A stretch of 64,000 nt of DNA from GM7GCV1 sp965222065 (GCA_965222065.1 OZ244933.1:124001-188000); one strand, 5' to 3'. Shown: positions 17,604 to 27,895, counted from the stretch's first letter. Notes: a model not told the origin generated them from the sequence alone. Program-made: numbers and translations.

Positions 17604-18632
17604 TTGCCACAGCGCCTGTTTATCGACATTGAAAGCACCAGGTTGACGGAGGAAGAGCGGGATCTCATACGCCATCCGGAGGTGGCGGGGCTGATCCTGT
17701 TTGCCAGAAATTACGCCAGTCGATTGCAGTTAACAGATCTTGTCGCCGAGGTACGTGAGATCCGCAAAGAATTATTAGTGGGTGTCGATCAGGAGGGAGG
17801 CCGTGTACAGCGTTTCAACGGCCATGGTTTTACCCGCTTGCCGGCGTTGCAGCTACTGGGGGATTTGTTCTCCAGGGACCAGTCGCTGGCCCTGGAGGCC
17901 AGTTTTCTGCACGGCTGGTTGATGGCATCAGAAATCTTGTCGGCCGGGCTGGATTTGAGTTTTGCCCCTGTGCTGGACCTGGACGACAATCGGTGCAAGG
18001 CAATTGGGGATCGCTCCTTTTCCCGTTATCCCCAGGCCACTATTCAGCTGGCAAGATCATATATTCAGGGCATGAACGAGGCAGGCATGGCTGCTACGGC
18101 CAAACACTTTCCCGGTCATGGCAGCGTTGAGGCTGACAGTCATTTGGCGCTCCCGGAAGATCCCCGCGCCCTGGATGAAATCAGTGCGCACGACCTGATG
18201 CCATTTAAGGAGCTGGAGGATAGTTATCGGGCCGTGATGCCGGGGCATTTGCTTTTCCCCAAAATAGATACTGAGCCCGTAGGGTTTTCAACAATCTGGC
18301 TGCAAAGGGTCCTGCGCCAGACACTGGGATTTGACGGGGTTATTTTTAGTGACGATCTGTCCATGGCAGGTGCTGCCGCCCGTGGAGGCTATGCCCGGCG
18401 TGCGGAGCTCGCGCTGGCTGCAGGTTGTGACCTTTTGCTAGCATGCAATAATCGTCAGGGGACTTATGAAATCCTGGCGTTTTTGGAACAGTCCAGCCAG
18501 GGCTCCGGCGCGGATGCCGTTAATTTTATGAGAGCGAGAAAAACGCTTGCCTACGAACGCATATTGACTGAGCCGAATTATGACCGGGCTCAACAAATGA
18601 TGACTACCTTGCAGGAAGAAATTGATGTTTGA
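17604..18632 (+). CDS. nagZ: Beta-N-acetylhexosaminidase, cell-wall recycling
   Basis: GH3 enzyme that removes GlcNAc from anhydromuropeptides in the cytosol during peptidoglycan recycling. The 342 residues contain the NagZ signature KHFPGHGSVEADSH with the catalytic-loop His (K167-H168 region), VGVDQEGGRVQRF near residue 55 and GVIFSDDLSMAGA with the nucleophile Asp. It begins with TTG at 17604; AGGA lies nine bases upstream and MPQRLFIDIES matches the family start. The stop overlaps the start of the MscS-type gene by eight bases. Confidence 0.93.
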   Translation: MPQRLFIDIESTRLTEEERDLIRHPEVAGLILFARNYASRLQLTDLVAEVREIRKELLVGVDQEGGRVQRFNGHGFTRLPALQLLGDLFSRDQSLALEASFLHGWLMASEILSAGLDLSFAPVLDLDDNRCKAIGDRSFSRYPQATIQLARSYIQGMNEAGMAATAKHFPGHGSVEADSHLALPEDPRALDEISAHDLMPFKELEDSYRAVMPGHLLFPKIDTEPVGFSTIWLQRVLRQTLGFDGVIFSDDLSMAGAAARGGYARRAELALAAGCDLLLACNNRQGTYEILAFLEQSSQGSGADAVNFMRARKTLAYERILTEPNYDRAQQMMTTLQEEIDV

Positions 18633-19725
18633 ACAGTTTACAAGTTGGGTGAATGACAACTGGATTATTGTGCTTTTTGGTATCGTTGCCTTTGCACTGA
18701 TGGCCAACCTCATTGCTCGCAGTATCTTTAAATTCATGATCAAGCGGGCACATAACACCTCCAACTTTTGGGACGACGCCTTGCTCGAAGCGCTACGGGC
18801 GCCGGTGGAATGGGCGATCTGGATTTTCGGGCTGAATTTTGCCGTACTGTTCACGGATAAAGTTAATGATCTGGGCTGGCATTCAGTGGTCAGCCAGATC
18901 AATACCACCTTTGTGGTGGTGCTGGTCACCTGGTTTCTGTTGCGGTTGATTTCACGTATGGAAGTCAATCTGACTTCCGACCGCTACATGACCAAGCCCA
19001 TGGACCTGACTACGGCGACGGCTATTCGCAAGCTGCTAAGCGCCAGTGTGGTTATTACGGCCACCCTGGTTATTTTGCAATCGTACGGTGTCAGTGTGAG
19101 CGGGGTGTTGGCCTTCGGTGGTATTGGCGGTCTTGCTGTAGGTTTTGCGGCGCAGGACTTACTGGCCAATTTCTTTGGCGCACTGATGATTTATCTGGAC
19201 AAGCCCTTTGCCGTGGGCGACTGGGTTCGCTCTCCTGATCGGGAAATCGAAGGGACGGTGGAAGATATTGGCTGGCGACGCACCCTGATAAGGACGTTTG
19301 ATAAACGGGCCCTGTATGTACCTAATTCAGCCTTTAACAAAATCTCGGTAGAAAACCCCAGTCGAATGACCAATCGCCGTATCTACGAGACCATCGGTGT
19401 TCGTTACTCTGATATATCGGCCGTTGAGAATATCGTTAACCGAACCAGGGAAATGCTGGGCAATCACCAGGATATTGATACGGACCTGATTATTATCGTT
19501 AACCTGAACAAGTTTGGCGCAAGCTCTGTGGATTTCTTTGTTTATTGCTATACCAAGACCACAAACTGGTCCGAGTACCACAAAATCAAGCAGGACGTGC
19601 TGCTAAAAGTGGAGCAAATCATTAGCGAGGAAAATGCCGAAATTGCTTACCCAACGCAGACATTGCATGTGGAGCCTGTGGAGGTTCTGGAAGCGCGTCT
19701 GGCCCAGGGGTCAGAAGAGAAATAA
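18625..19725 (+). CDS. MscS-family mechanosensitive channel
   Basis: A 366-residue inner-membrane protein. Hydrophobic helices lie at about residues 13-33, 52-72, 85-105 and 130-150, followed by the pore helix and the MscS beta domain: GVLAFGGIGGLAVGFAAQDL, FFGALMIYLDKPFAVGDWV, then EGTVEDIGWRRTLIRTFDKR and YVPNSAF. This arrangement is closest to the YnaI/MscM-like branch. The ATG at 18625 has AGGA eight bases upstream and overlaps the nagZ stop, so the two are translationally coupled. It likely releases solutes on osmotic downshock. Confidence 0.9.
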   Translation: MFEQFTSWVNDNWIIVLFGIVAFALMANLIARSIFKFMIKRAHNTSNFWDDALLEALRAPVEWAIWIFGLNFAVLFTDKVNDLGWHSVVSQINTTFVVVLVTWFLLRLISRMEVNLTSDRYMTKPMDLTTATAIRKLLSASVVITATLVILQSYGVSVSGVLAFGGIGGLAVGFAAQDLLANFFGALMIYLDKPFAVGDWVRSPDREIEGTVEDIGWRRTLIRTFDKRALYVPNSAFNKISVENPSRMTNRRIYETIGVRYSDISAVENIVNRTREMLGNHQDIDTDLIIIVNLNKFGASSVDFFVYCYTKTTNWSEYHKIKQDVLLKVEQIISEENAEIAYPTQTLHVEPVEVLEARLAQGSEEK

Positions 19726-19769
19726 TTTTTTCTGTACTCGGCGTTCATGAGTTAGCGGGCACTGCGTAA

Positions 19770-20687
19770 ATGGCGAAATCTGAAAAATCTCGGGAGAATT
19801 TTCTCGCGCCCCGGTATTGGGGGACCTGGGTGGCGCTGGGCATATTGCGCCTTTTGGGCAAATTAAGCCTTAAAAACCAGGTCAGGGCCGGAACATGTAT
19901 TGGGTATCTGGGTTACCTGTTGGCCAAACGTCGCCGAAAAATCACCGAAGTCAATATTCGGTTATGTTTTCCCGAACTCGATGAGCAGGCCAGGAAAAAG
20001 CTGGTCAAGGACTGCATCATTGAGAACGCCATCGGACTGGTTGAGACGGCGAGGGTGTGGTTTGCCAATCCATCCACGATAGACGATCAAATGGAGGTAC
20101 TCGGTTTTGAGCATGTCGAGGCCGGACTGGCCCAGGGTCGTGGGTTGCTGGTAATCGGCGGGCATTACTCGACTCTGGATATCGGGGCCCTGATGACATC
20201 CCGTTTTATGGATGAGTTTTATGGCATGTATCGTCCACAAAAAAATCCATTAATGGACAAGACCATGCGTGAGGCCAGGTTGCGGCTGGGGAAAATTATT
20301 GACCGTCAGGATATGCGCACCATTGTCCGGGCTCTAAAGACCAACAAATTTGTCTGGTATGCGCCCGACCAGGATTATGGCGCTGAAGTGTCTGTGTTTG
20401 CCCCATTCTTTGGTATTCCCGCAGCAACCATTAAAACCACGACAAAGCTTGCGCAAATCAATAATTCGCCGGTTTTGGTCGTTTCCTACCACCGGAAGGC
20501 CGATAACTCCGGTTATGTCCTTCGTTTTAATCCGATTTTGGACGATTTTCCCACAGGTGATGAAGTCGCTGATGCTACGCGTATTAACCAGGAGCTGGAA
20601 AGAGAAATCCGCCTTTGCCCGGAGCAATACATGTGGGTACACAGGCGATTCAAGACAAGACCACCAGGGGAACCGGGGTTTTATTAG
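19770..20687 (+). CDS. LpxL/HtrB-type lipid A acyltransferase
   Basis: Inner-membrane acyltransferase that adds a secondary acyl chain to Kdo-lipid A or a related lipid. The 305 residues show the family HX4D catalytic motif in IGGHYSTLDIGALM, then GMYRPQKNPLMD, the APDQDYG block and MWVHRRFKTRPPGEP at the C-terminus. One membrane-associated hydrophobic segment lies near residues 17-60. Whether it is LpxL, LpxM or LpxP cannot be told from sequence alone. It follows the MscS-type gene by 44 bases. Confidence 0.88.
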   Translation: MAKSEKSRENFLAPRYWGTWVALGILRLLGKLSLKNQVRAGTCIGYLGYLLAKRRRKITEVNIRLCFPELDEQARKKLVKDCIIENAIGLVETARVWFANPSTIDDQMEVLGFEHVEAGLAQGRGLLVIGGHYSTLDIGALMTSRFMDEFYGMYRPQKNPLMDKTMREARLRLGKIIDRQDMRTIVRALKTNKFVWYAPDQDYGAEVSVFAPFFGIPAATIKTTTKLAQINNSPVLVVSYHRKADNSGYVLRFNPILDDFPTGDEVADATRINQELEREIRLCPEQYMWVHRRFKTRPPGEPGFY

Positions 20688-20692
20688 TTGCG

Positions 20693-20730
20693 CAGTAAAA
20701 AAAGGGTGTCAGGCCGCCTGTTTTTTACTG
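20693..20730. terminator. Candidate bidirectional terminator in convergent 3' ends
   Basis: CAGTAAAAAAAGG and CCTGTTTTTTACTG form a long imperfect inverted repeat around GTGTCAGGCCG. It lies just after the acyltransferase stop and includes the last codons of the opposing HHE gene, so each strand has a stem followed by a T-run. Confidence 0.55.
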
Positions 20731-21185
20731 TACAGGGGAAAGAGTTGACGCTCTTCTTCCTCAAAGCGTTGGCCAAGCATTTTGCGCAGTTCACTGAGCT
20801 CGGATTCACAGGAAACAAGCAGTGCCGAAGTCAATTGGCCATTTCCAAATTTTGCATAAAAATCATTCACCTGCCTGGCGATGTCTTTCATTTTAATCCG
20901 CATGTCATCAGCATATTTTTTCTTTGTACTGCCTTGCGGCAAGGACATCTTTAGGTAGAGATAAAGCTTGAGGTTCTCTGCCATGACGTGTGAATGAAAG
21001 CGGCCTTTAAACAGCTTTAACTCGCGTTCAAAATCGTTCACTCTGAGCTGAGCCAGGAATTGTCGACAGTTATCCAGTCCATCCAGCAGCAGTCGATGCT
21101 CGTCAGATAGCAGATCTGTCAGGTGTGCCTGATAGGCTGCACCCAGATTTGGCTCATGGGATGAAGTTCCCGCTTGCTTAAACAT
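20709..21185 (-). CDS. Hemerythrin-like HHE-domain protein
   Basis: A 158-residue helical cytosolic protein. The spacing of DEHRLLLDGLDNC, FKGRFHSHVMAENLKLYLYL and RFEEEERQLFPLYSKK matches the HHE cation-binding fold: His on the first helix, HxxxE pairs in the middle and the E-x-x-LFPLY ending. Such domains bind a di-iron centre or other metals and are used in oxygen, NO or iron sensing. The exact ligands and role are not known. It sits next to ppx on the same strand, 138 bases away. Confidence 0.7.
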   Translation of the reverse strand: MFKQAGTSSHEPNLGAAYQAHLTDLLSDEHRLLLDGLDNCRQFLAQLRVNDFERELKLFKGRFHSHVMAENLKLYLYLKMSLPQGSTKKKYADDMRIKMKDIARQVNDFYAKFGNGQLTSALLVSCESELSELRKMLGQRFEEEERQLFPLYSKKQAA

Positions 21186-21323
21186 ACTGATTAAAATAGA
21201 GAGTCAATAATTCACCCTGAATCCTATATTTGTCAGGGTTTTCAACAAGTTGCCAGGTGTAAAAATGAGAACTGGTCGATACCTTAAAACCCCTGAAATC
21301 AGGGATTTGTGGGGTATTTCTCA

Positions 21324-22877
21324 CTAATCGGCGGAATCTTTGTGTTCCTGCTGTTTTACCAGTTTTAATTTAAGCTTGTTCGACTTGAATAGATCGCGCT
21401 CGTTGCGAAGGTCGGAGCGAATAACGGCATTGTTTTCCAGCCAGTTCTCTTCAAAAGAAAGCTCAATCTGGTTTTTCTTGATCCTGGCGCTTATGTTGGG
21501 TCGGGCGTCATCCAGCCTGCGGATATTCAGCAGGACGGCAAGTCGCAGGACAGCAACCATCATCACCAGGTTACGCTTTTTATAGAGCGTGAAATCCCCG
21601 AAGTTTTTGCGTTTAAAGTCTTTCCGATAATGCTTTAAAAGCAGGGCAAGGATATCCTGCTCTTCGCGGGAAAAGCCGGGTAATTCAGTATTGCCGATGA
21701 TGTAAGATGAATGTTCCTGGATAGCACGGCGATTGATGTGCAGGCCGATTTCATGCAATTCCACTGCCCATTCAATAATTTTTTCCGCCTGCAGCCACTC
21801 TGGCGTTCTCTCTTCCGGCGGCATGCCTGCCAATAAGTCCCTGGCCGTTTTTTTTACACGCTCAACCTGGGCGCCATCAATATCGTATCGAACCGCCAGG
21901 CTACGAATGGTTCTTTCACGGATATCTTCGTGCCGCATTCTCTCGGTAAGCTCATACAAAACACCCTCACGTAGCGCAGACTCGCTCAGGGTCATTTCCT
22001 TGATTTCAAGGCGCTTGAATATGGCTTCGAGTATGGCGACACCGGCGGGCATCACAGAGCGCCGATGCTCTTCAATACCCGTAAGATTGTCGATATGACC
22101 AGCGCTTATCATGTCTTCACGAACCTTCTCCAGCATTTCAGTCCGGATAATCCCGTCAAAACTGCCATGTTTTGATTCCCAGTACTGCGCAACGGCCTTG
22201 GCCGTTCCCGAGCAGCCGATAGCGGATTCCCAGCCGGTATTTTTGAAGCGGCGATCAATAATTTCCAGACGTTGGGATGCTGCCAGTTCGCAGGCTTTAA
22301 ATGCTTTTTTTCGGATTTTTCCATCGGGAAACCAGCGTTTGGTATAGGTAACGCATCCCAGGGGCAAACTGGCTATTTGCAGCAAATCGAATTGTTCGCC
22401 AATGGAAAATTCAGTACTGCCGCCGCCAATATCAACAATTAAACGGCGACCTTCCAGGTGAGTCGTATGTGCCACTCCCTGATAAATCAACCGCGCTTCT
22501 TCATCGCCGCTGATGACTTCGATCGGCACAGGCATGAATTTACGGGCGAGACGAAGAAACTCGTTGCGATTTTTTGCTTTCCTGAGTGTATAGGTCGCGA
22601 CCGCCCGGACGGAATTGGAATGCAACTCCTGGATGGTTTCAGCAAAGCTGCGCAGGACTTCCAGACCGCGCAGCATGGCTTCATCACTCAATCGCCCGTT
22701 TTTGTCGAGTCCCTGGGCAAGCTGAACCATGCGCTTATCGCGAACCAGTGGTTGCATGGTGCCATTAACGACACGAACCACACTTAGATGGAAACTGTTT
22801 GAGCCCAGATCAATGGCGGCGATCGTCTGGTTTTCCGGAAGGGTTGGCGTATCTTCTGACAAACTTACTGATTCCAC
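21324..22877 (-). CDS. ppx: Exopolyphosphatase
   Basis: Removes terminal phosphate from polyphosphate; the Ppx/GppA family can also act on pppGpp. The 517 residues hold the ASKHA-fold phosphate loop IAAIDLGSNSFHLSVV, the second loop LIVDIGGGSTEFSIG and the C-terminal HD-like helical domain with ELHEIGLHINRR. The longest frame starts with GTG at 22877, which overlaps the ppk1 3' end by 13 bases, so the genes are coupled; the length suits Ppx rather than the shorter GppA. Confidence 0.93.
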   Translation of the reverse strand: MESVSLSEDTPTLPENQTIAAIDLGSNSFHLSVVRVVNGTMQPLVRDKRMVQLAQGLDKNGRLSDEAMLRGLEVLRSFAETIQELHSNSVRAVATYTLRKAKNRNEFLRLARKFMPVPIEVISGDEEARLIYQGVAHTTHLEGRRLIVDIGGGSTEFSIGEQFDLLQIASLPLGCVTYTKRWFPDGKIRKKAFKACELAASQRLEIIDRRFKNTGWESAIGCSGTAKAVAQYWESKHGSFDGIIRTEMLEKVREDMISAGHIDNLTGIEEHRRSVMPAGVAILEAIFKRLEIKEMTLSESALREGVLYELTERMRHEDIRERTIRSLAVRYDIDGAQVERVKKTARDLLAGMPPEERTPEWLQAEKIIEWAVELHEIGLHINRRAIQEHSSYIIGNTELPGFSREEQDILALLLKHYRKDFKRKNFGDFTLYKKRNLVMMVAVLRLAVLLNIRRLDDARPNISARIKKNQIELSFEENWLENNAVIRSDLRNERDLFKSNKLKLKLVKQQEHKDSAD

Positions 22878-24913
22878 ATTTTCAGGTATTTATAGATTTC
22901 TTCCTGCGACCGCAATTTGCGTTTGTTACCCCGGCTAACGTAATTGTTTGTTTGTTGTGGATCAACAATTCGTGCCTTCTGGTTGTCCGAGAGCTGTATT
23001 TCCAGAATATCGATGAGCCTGGACTTGATGTCAGGATCGTAAATGGGGCAGGTTACCTCAACCCGGTAATCGAGGTTGCGCGTCATCCAGTCTGCCGAAG
23101 AAATAAAGACATCGGGTTCCCCCTGATTGTGGAAAACCACGACCCGAGTATGCTCCAAAAAGCGGTCCACGATACTGGTGATTTGGATATTTTCACTGAG
23201 GTTTTTTACCCCTGCCATCAGCTCGCACATACTGCGTACGATCAACTTGATTTCCACGCCGGCCCGACTGGCGGTGTAGAGTAATTCGGAAATCTCCGCA
23301 TCGACCAGGTTGTTCAGTTTCGCTGTGATTTTGCCCTTTCCGCCATTTCGAACAATCTCAATTTCGCGGTTAATGTATTCCACAATTTTTTCGCGGGTAT
23401 TAATCGGCGAGACCCACAGATGTTTCAGCTTGGGCTGCTTGTAGCTTTCCTCAAGAAATCGAAAAACCGAGTCGGCCTCGGAGCAAAGCCCCGGATGGGC
23501 AGTAAACAGGGCAAAATCGGTGTAGATTTTGGCCGTGTTTTCATTGAAGTTGCCCGTGGCAATAACCGCGTACTGTTTGGGCCCCTCCGGGCTTTTCCGG
23601 GTGACGACACAAAGCTTTGAATGCACCTTGAGGCCGGGAATGCCCAGGGTGACCTTCACGTTGGAGTCAGCCAGGGTTTCGGTCATCTCCAGGTTGTGTT
23701 CTTCGTCAAAACGGGCACGGATCTCAACATTCACGGTCACTTTTTTGCCATTTCGCGCGGCATCAATCAGCGATTCCACGACGCGGGATTTACTGGCCAC
23801 CCGATAGATATTGACCTTGATGTCGATTACATCGGGATCGGCGGCAGCCTGACGAACAAATTCGGTAAAGTAACTGAACCGGTGATAGGGATAGCAAAGC
23901 AGAATGTCTCCCTGGTCGATGGCTTCAAAAACATTCCTGGCCTTGTCAAAGCGCGGGTAACGCATGGCAGGCAGGGGGTGAAACTCCAAATGCGCACGGC
24001 CGGGATTTTCAAAACCGATAAAATCGCGGAAGTTACGGTAACGACCGCCAGCAATCACGCTGTCCAGGTCTTCAATACTGAGTTTGTCGCAAAGCAGCTG
24101 AACCAGCTCGCTGGGCATTTTTTTGTCGTAGCTTAGCCGCATGGGTTCAGCGGTTTTACGGCTTTTCACCCCTTCGGCCAGTTTTTCGATAATGCTGGTA
24201 TCCAGGTCATCATCCATTTTGAACTCGGAATCCCTGGAAAACTTCATCGACCAGGCATCGAGAGAGTCGTAGTCAAGGAAGGGGCGGAATATCTGGTCCA
24301 GACAATAACGAATCACCTCGTCGGCGACCATAAAGTAATTACGGGCATAACCACGATCCGGCGGAATATTGATAAAGCGCTGGATTCGTGAAGGCACATC
24401 AATAATGGCGTACTGGGTATCCTTGCCGGACTTGATTTCAACCACCAGGTACGTCACTTCGGCATCAAGGTGCTGGTCCAGCTTGATTTCGTTGGTCACC
24501 CAGATCGGGACAATGTGTCGCAGTATCTTTTCTTCAAAATAAACATTCAGCCAGCGCGATTGCTTCTCCGACAGATCGGTACTTTCAATAAAGAAAATCT
24601 TCTTGATCTGCAGCTCGGCGACAACTTCCGCATAGATCTGGTCAAACTGGCGACTTAGGGACACCACCTTTTGCTGGATCTTTCCCAGCAAGCGCCGAAT
24701 TTCGGTATCTTCTTCAGCGCTCAGGTTCTCCATGCTTCGACGTCGGACATCGGCGACCCGCACCTTAAAAAATTCGTCCTGGTTGCTGGAGAAAATTCCC
24801 AGAAAACGCACTCGCTCAATAATGGGGTTGTTCGTGTCAGCGGCCTCTTGCAAGACGCGCTCGTTAAACGAAAGCCAGCTGAGTTCTTTTGCGATGAGAT
24901 CCTGGGATAACAT
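22865..24913 (-). CDS. ppk1: Polyphosphate kinase 1
   Basis: Makes polyphosphate from ATP at the membrane; reversible. The 682 residues show the PPK1 layout: an N-terminal ELSWLSFNERVLQEA segment, a head domain and two phospholipase-D-like C-terminal domains with the autophosphorylated His in VHSKLCVVTRK and a second catalytic His in LEHTRVVVFHN. It begins four bases after valS and overlaps ppx, so synthesis and breakdown of polyphosphate are encoded together. Confidence 0.96.
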   Translation of the reverse strand: MLSQDLIAKELSWLSFNERVLQEAADTNNPIIERVRFLGIFSSNQDEFFKVRVADVRRRSMENLSAEEDTEIRRLLGKIQQKVVSLSRQFDQIYAEVVAELQIKKIFFIESTDLSEKQSRWLNVYFEEKILRHIVPIWVTNEIKLDQHLDAEVTYLVVEIKSGKDTQYAIIDVPSRIQRFINIPPDRGYARNYFMVADEVIRYCLDQIFRPFLDYDSLDAWSMKFSRDSEFKMDDDLDTSIIEKLAEGVKSRKTAEPMRLSYDKKMPSELVQLLCDKLSIEDLDSVIAGGRYRNFRDFIGFENPGRAHLEFHPLPAMRYPRFDKARNVFEAIDQGDILLCYPYHRFSYFTEFVRQAAADPDVIDIKVNIYRVASKSRVVESLIDAARNGKKVTVNVEIRARFDEEHNLEMTETLADSNVKVTLGIPGLKVHSKLCVVTRKSPEGPKQYAVIATGNFNENTAKIYTDFALFTAHPGLCSEADSVFRFLEESYKQPKLKHLWVSPINTREKIVEYINREIEIVRNGGKGKITAKLNNLVDAEISELLYTASRAGVEIKLIVRSMCELMAGVKNLSENIQITSIVDRFLEHTRVVVFHNQGEPDVFISSADWMTRNLDYRVEVTCPIYDPDIKSRLIDILEIQLSDNQKARIVDPQQTNNYVSRGNKRKLRSQEEIYKYLKMWNQ

Positions 24914-24917
24914 GTGT

Positions 24918-27755
24918 TTATAGCGCCTTGAGTTCAGTTACCTGATGTTGCAGCCTGTTTATGGCACTTTCGACCTCGCCCAGGCGGTCCTTCTCTTTGG
25001 CAACGACTTGCTCAGGTGCTCGCTGCACAAAATTGTCGTTCGAAAGCTTGCCTGTAATTTTTGACATTTCCGTTTCAAGCCTGGCAATTTCCCGGTCAAG
25101 TCGTTCAATTTCAGCAGTGGCATCAATCAGTCCGGCCATGGGCACCAGTATTTCCAGATCCCCGGCCAGCGCTGTGGATGACATAGGGGCTTCCTGGCCG
25201 TCTTCCAGCCAGTCGATGGATTCTATATTTGCCAGCTTGGATAGCAATTGGTGCGATTGGGCCAGATTGTCGCGGTCGGACTGATCACCACCCCGAAGCA
25301 GTACCGGTACGGGTTTGGCTGGAGAAATATTCATCTCGCCGCGGATATTGCGCACGCCGATGATTAGTTTTTTTAGCCACGCGATCCGGGCATCGGCCTG
25401 CGGATCGATCTTGCTTTCGTCCGGCACAGGGTAACTGGCGAGCATCAGGGTATCGCCGGTTTGTCCGGCCAACTTGCCGACACTCTGCCAGATTTCTTCA
25501 GTGATATAGGGAATCAGCGGATGGCTCATTCTTAAAATGGCGTCCAGGACGCGAACCAGGGTTCGTCGGGTGCCTTTCTTGCGGGCAGCACTGGCCTGTT
25601 CATCCCACAGAACGGGCTTGGAGAGCTCAAGATACCAGTCGCAATACTGGTTCCAGATAAATTCGTAAATGGTGTTGGCCGCCAGATCAAAGCGATAATC
25701 GCCAATGGATTTGTTGACACTTTGTTCAGTGCGCTGCAGCTGGGAAATAATCCAGCGGTCCGCGACGCCCAGTTCGTAATCTTCTGCACCGTCTTGCCCG
25801 CAGTCCTCGTTCTCGGTATTCATCAGAACATAGCGGCTGGCATTCCACAATTTATTGCAGAAGTTTCGATAGCCTTCCAGTCGGGTCATGTCCCAGTTGA
25901 TGTCCCGGCCGGTGGACGCCAGGGCGAGCAGGGTAAATCGCAGGGCGTCCGTACCGTGTGCCTCGATGCCTTCAGGAAATTCCTTTCGTGTGCGTTTGGC
26001 AATTTTCTCTGCGGCCTGCGGCTGCATCATATTGCCAGTGCGTTTTTCCACGAGTTCATCAATCCCGATGCCATCAATCATATCCAGCGGGTCGAGCACA
26101 TTGCCCTTGGATTTGGACATCTTCTGGCCGTTCTCGTCACGAATAAGCCCGGTGACGTAGACCGTTTTGAATGGCACCTCCTTGCGAAAATGCAGGGTCA
26201 TCATGATCATCCTGGCAACCCAGAAGAAAATGATGTCAAAGCCTGTTACCAGCACATCGGAGGGGTGAAAGCGCTCAAGATCGGACGTGTCTTCCGGCCA
26301 GCCCAGGGTGGAAAATGTCCAGAGCGCCGAACTAAACCAGGTGTCGAGTACGTCTTCATCCTGGCTGAGTTCCATCTCGCCAAGGTTGTATTTTTCACGA
26401 ACTTCCTCTTCGGTGCGTCCGACGTAGACCTTGCCATCACTGTCGTACCAGGCGGGGATTCGGTGCCCCCACCAGAGCTGACGGCTGATGCACCAGTCCT
26501 GGATATTGCGCATCCAGCTGAAATACATGTTTTCGTAGGATTTGGGCACAAACTGAATGTCGCCATCTTCAACCGCCCTGATCGCAGGGTCGGCCAGTGG
26601 CTGAATCCGCACATACCACTGATCGGTCAGCAGCGGCTCAATGACCACGCCGGAACGATCTCCATAGGGAACCTTCAGGTTATGTTCTTTTATCTCTTCC
26701 AGTAATCCGGCAGCCTCGAAATCTTCCACGATTTTCTTGCGGGCGACAAAGCGATCGAGGCCGGCATAGCCTTCAGGCAACGCACTGCCATCGCTATCGA
26801 TGATTTCACCGTTGGTCGAGTAGTGTTCAAATGCGTCGACAATCTCACCTTCCTGCGTCAGGAGGTTGACCATGGACAGCTGGTGACGTTTGCCGACTTC
26901 GTAGTCATTAAAGTCGTGTGCGGGCGTGATCTTTACACAGCCGGTTCCGAATTCACGATCGACATACTCATCTGCAATTACCGGAATTCGACGGTTCACC
27001 AGCGGCAGTAAAACCTCTTTTCCGATCAGGTCTGCGTAACGTTCGTCATCGGGGTGAATGGCAACCGCGGTGTCGCCCAGCATGGTTTCCGGGCGGGTTG
27101 TTGCGACCACCAGATAGTCTTTGCCTTCGCTTGTTTTCGCACCGTCCGCCAGAGGGTAGCGAAAGTGCCACAAATGACCTTTCTGGTCCTTGTTTTCGAC
27201 TTCCAGATCCGAGATGGCCGTATGAAGTTTGGGGTCCCAGTTAACCAGTCGCTTGCCCCGGTATATCAGATCTTCTTCGTAGAGCTGGACAAAGACTTCC
27301 AGCACAGCTTTTGACAGGCCTTCGTCCATGGTGAAACGTTCGCGATCCCAGTCAACTGAATTACCCAGTCTGCGCATTTGCTGGGTAATGGTGCCACCGG
27401 ATTCCGCTTTCCATTCCCAGATTTTTTCTATGAATTTCTCCCGGCCCAGTTCCTGTCGGGAAGTTTGCCCCTCGGCAGCCAGCTTTCGCTCAACCACCAT
27501 TTGGGTGGCGATTCCGGCGTGATCGGTACCCACCTGCCAGAGCGTGCTTTTACCGCGCATCCGCTGATAGCGGATCAGGGCGTCCATGATGGTATGTTGA
27601 AATGCATGACCCATGTGCAGGCTGCCCGTCACATTGGGTGGCGGGATCATGATGCTGTAGGTCTCGTCTGAGCTATTTGGTTTAAAGTAGCCGCGTTCTT
27701 CCCAGAGTTGATACCACCGTGCCTCGGCAGTAGAGGGGTCAAAATTTTTCTGCAT
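24918..27755 (-). CDS. valS: Valyl-tRNA synthetase
   Basis: Class I synthetase charging tRNA-Val. The 945 residues show the HIGH motif as GSLHMGHAFQHT near residue 46, the CP1 editing domain (TTRPETMLGDTAVAIHP), KMSKSKGNVLDP, and a C-terminal coiled coil (the last ~70 residues, rich in Glu/Leu/Arg heptads). The order pepA-holC-valS is conserved in gammaproteobacteria. ppk1 follows after four bases, an unusual but plausible operon partner. Confidence 0.97.
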   Translation of the reverse strand: MQKNFDPSTAEARWYQLWEERGYFKPNSSDETYSIMIPPPNVTGSLHMGHAFQHTIMDALIRYQRMRGKSTLWQVGTDHAGIATQMVVERKLAAEGQTSRQELGREKFIEKIWEWKAESGGTITQQMRRLGNSVDWDRERFTMDEGLSKAVLEVFVQLYEEDLIYRGKRLVNWDPKLHTAISDLEVENKDQKGHLWHFRYPLADGAKTSEGKDYLVVATTRPETMLGDTAVAIHPDDERYADLIGKEVLLPLVNRRIPVIADEYVDREFGTGCVKITPAHDFNDYEVGKRHQLSMVNLLTQEGEIVDAFEHYSTNGEIIDSDGSALPEGYAGLDRFVARKKIVEDFEAAGLLEEIKEHNLKVPYGDRSGVVIEPLLTDQWYVRIQPLADPAIRAVEDGDIQFVPKSYENMYFSWMRNIQDWCISRQLWWGHRIPAWYDSDGKVYVGRTEEEVREKYNLGEMELSQDEDVLDTWFSSALWTFSTLGWPEDTSDLERFHPSDVLVTGFDIIFFWVARMIMMTLHFRKEVPFKTVYVTGLIRDENGQKMSKSKGNVLDPLDMIDGIGIDELVEKRTGNMMQPQAAEKIAKRTRKEFPEGIEAHGTDALRFTLLALASTGRDINWDMTRLEGYRNFCNKLWNASRYVLMNTENEDCGQDGAEDYELGVADRWIISQLQRTEQSVNKSIGDYRFDLAANTIYEFIWNQYCDWYLELSKPVLWDEQASAARKKGTRRTLVRVLDAILRMSHPLIPYITEEIWQSVGKLAGQTGDTLMLASYPVPDESKIDPQADARIAWLKKLIIGVRNIRGEMNISPAKPVPVLLRGGDQSDRDNLAQSHQLLSKLANIESIDWLEDGQEAPMSSTALAGDLEILVPMAGLIDATAEIERLDREIARLETEMSKITGKLSNDNFVQRAPEQVVAKEKDRLGEVESAINRLQHQVTELKAL

Positions 27756-27895
27756 TTATCTCGTAAAAAATTGGGACACTGTGTCCAGCAGGAGTCTTGA
27801 AAACATACTGGAACAGGGATTCGTACTAGATTGATTTAATTGAAATATTATAGCGCGTCAGCGGGGGGTAACGCGCGCTTTCGCGTACAGTTTTT

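Noticed and set aside
25722..26705. Long open frame (327 codons) on the plus strand inside valS
   Set aside because: It is antisense to a clearly conserved synthetase, shows no family motif, and long antisense frames are expected opposite such genes.
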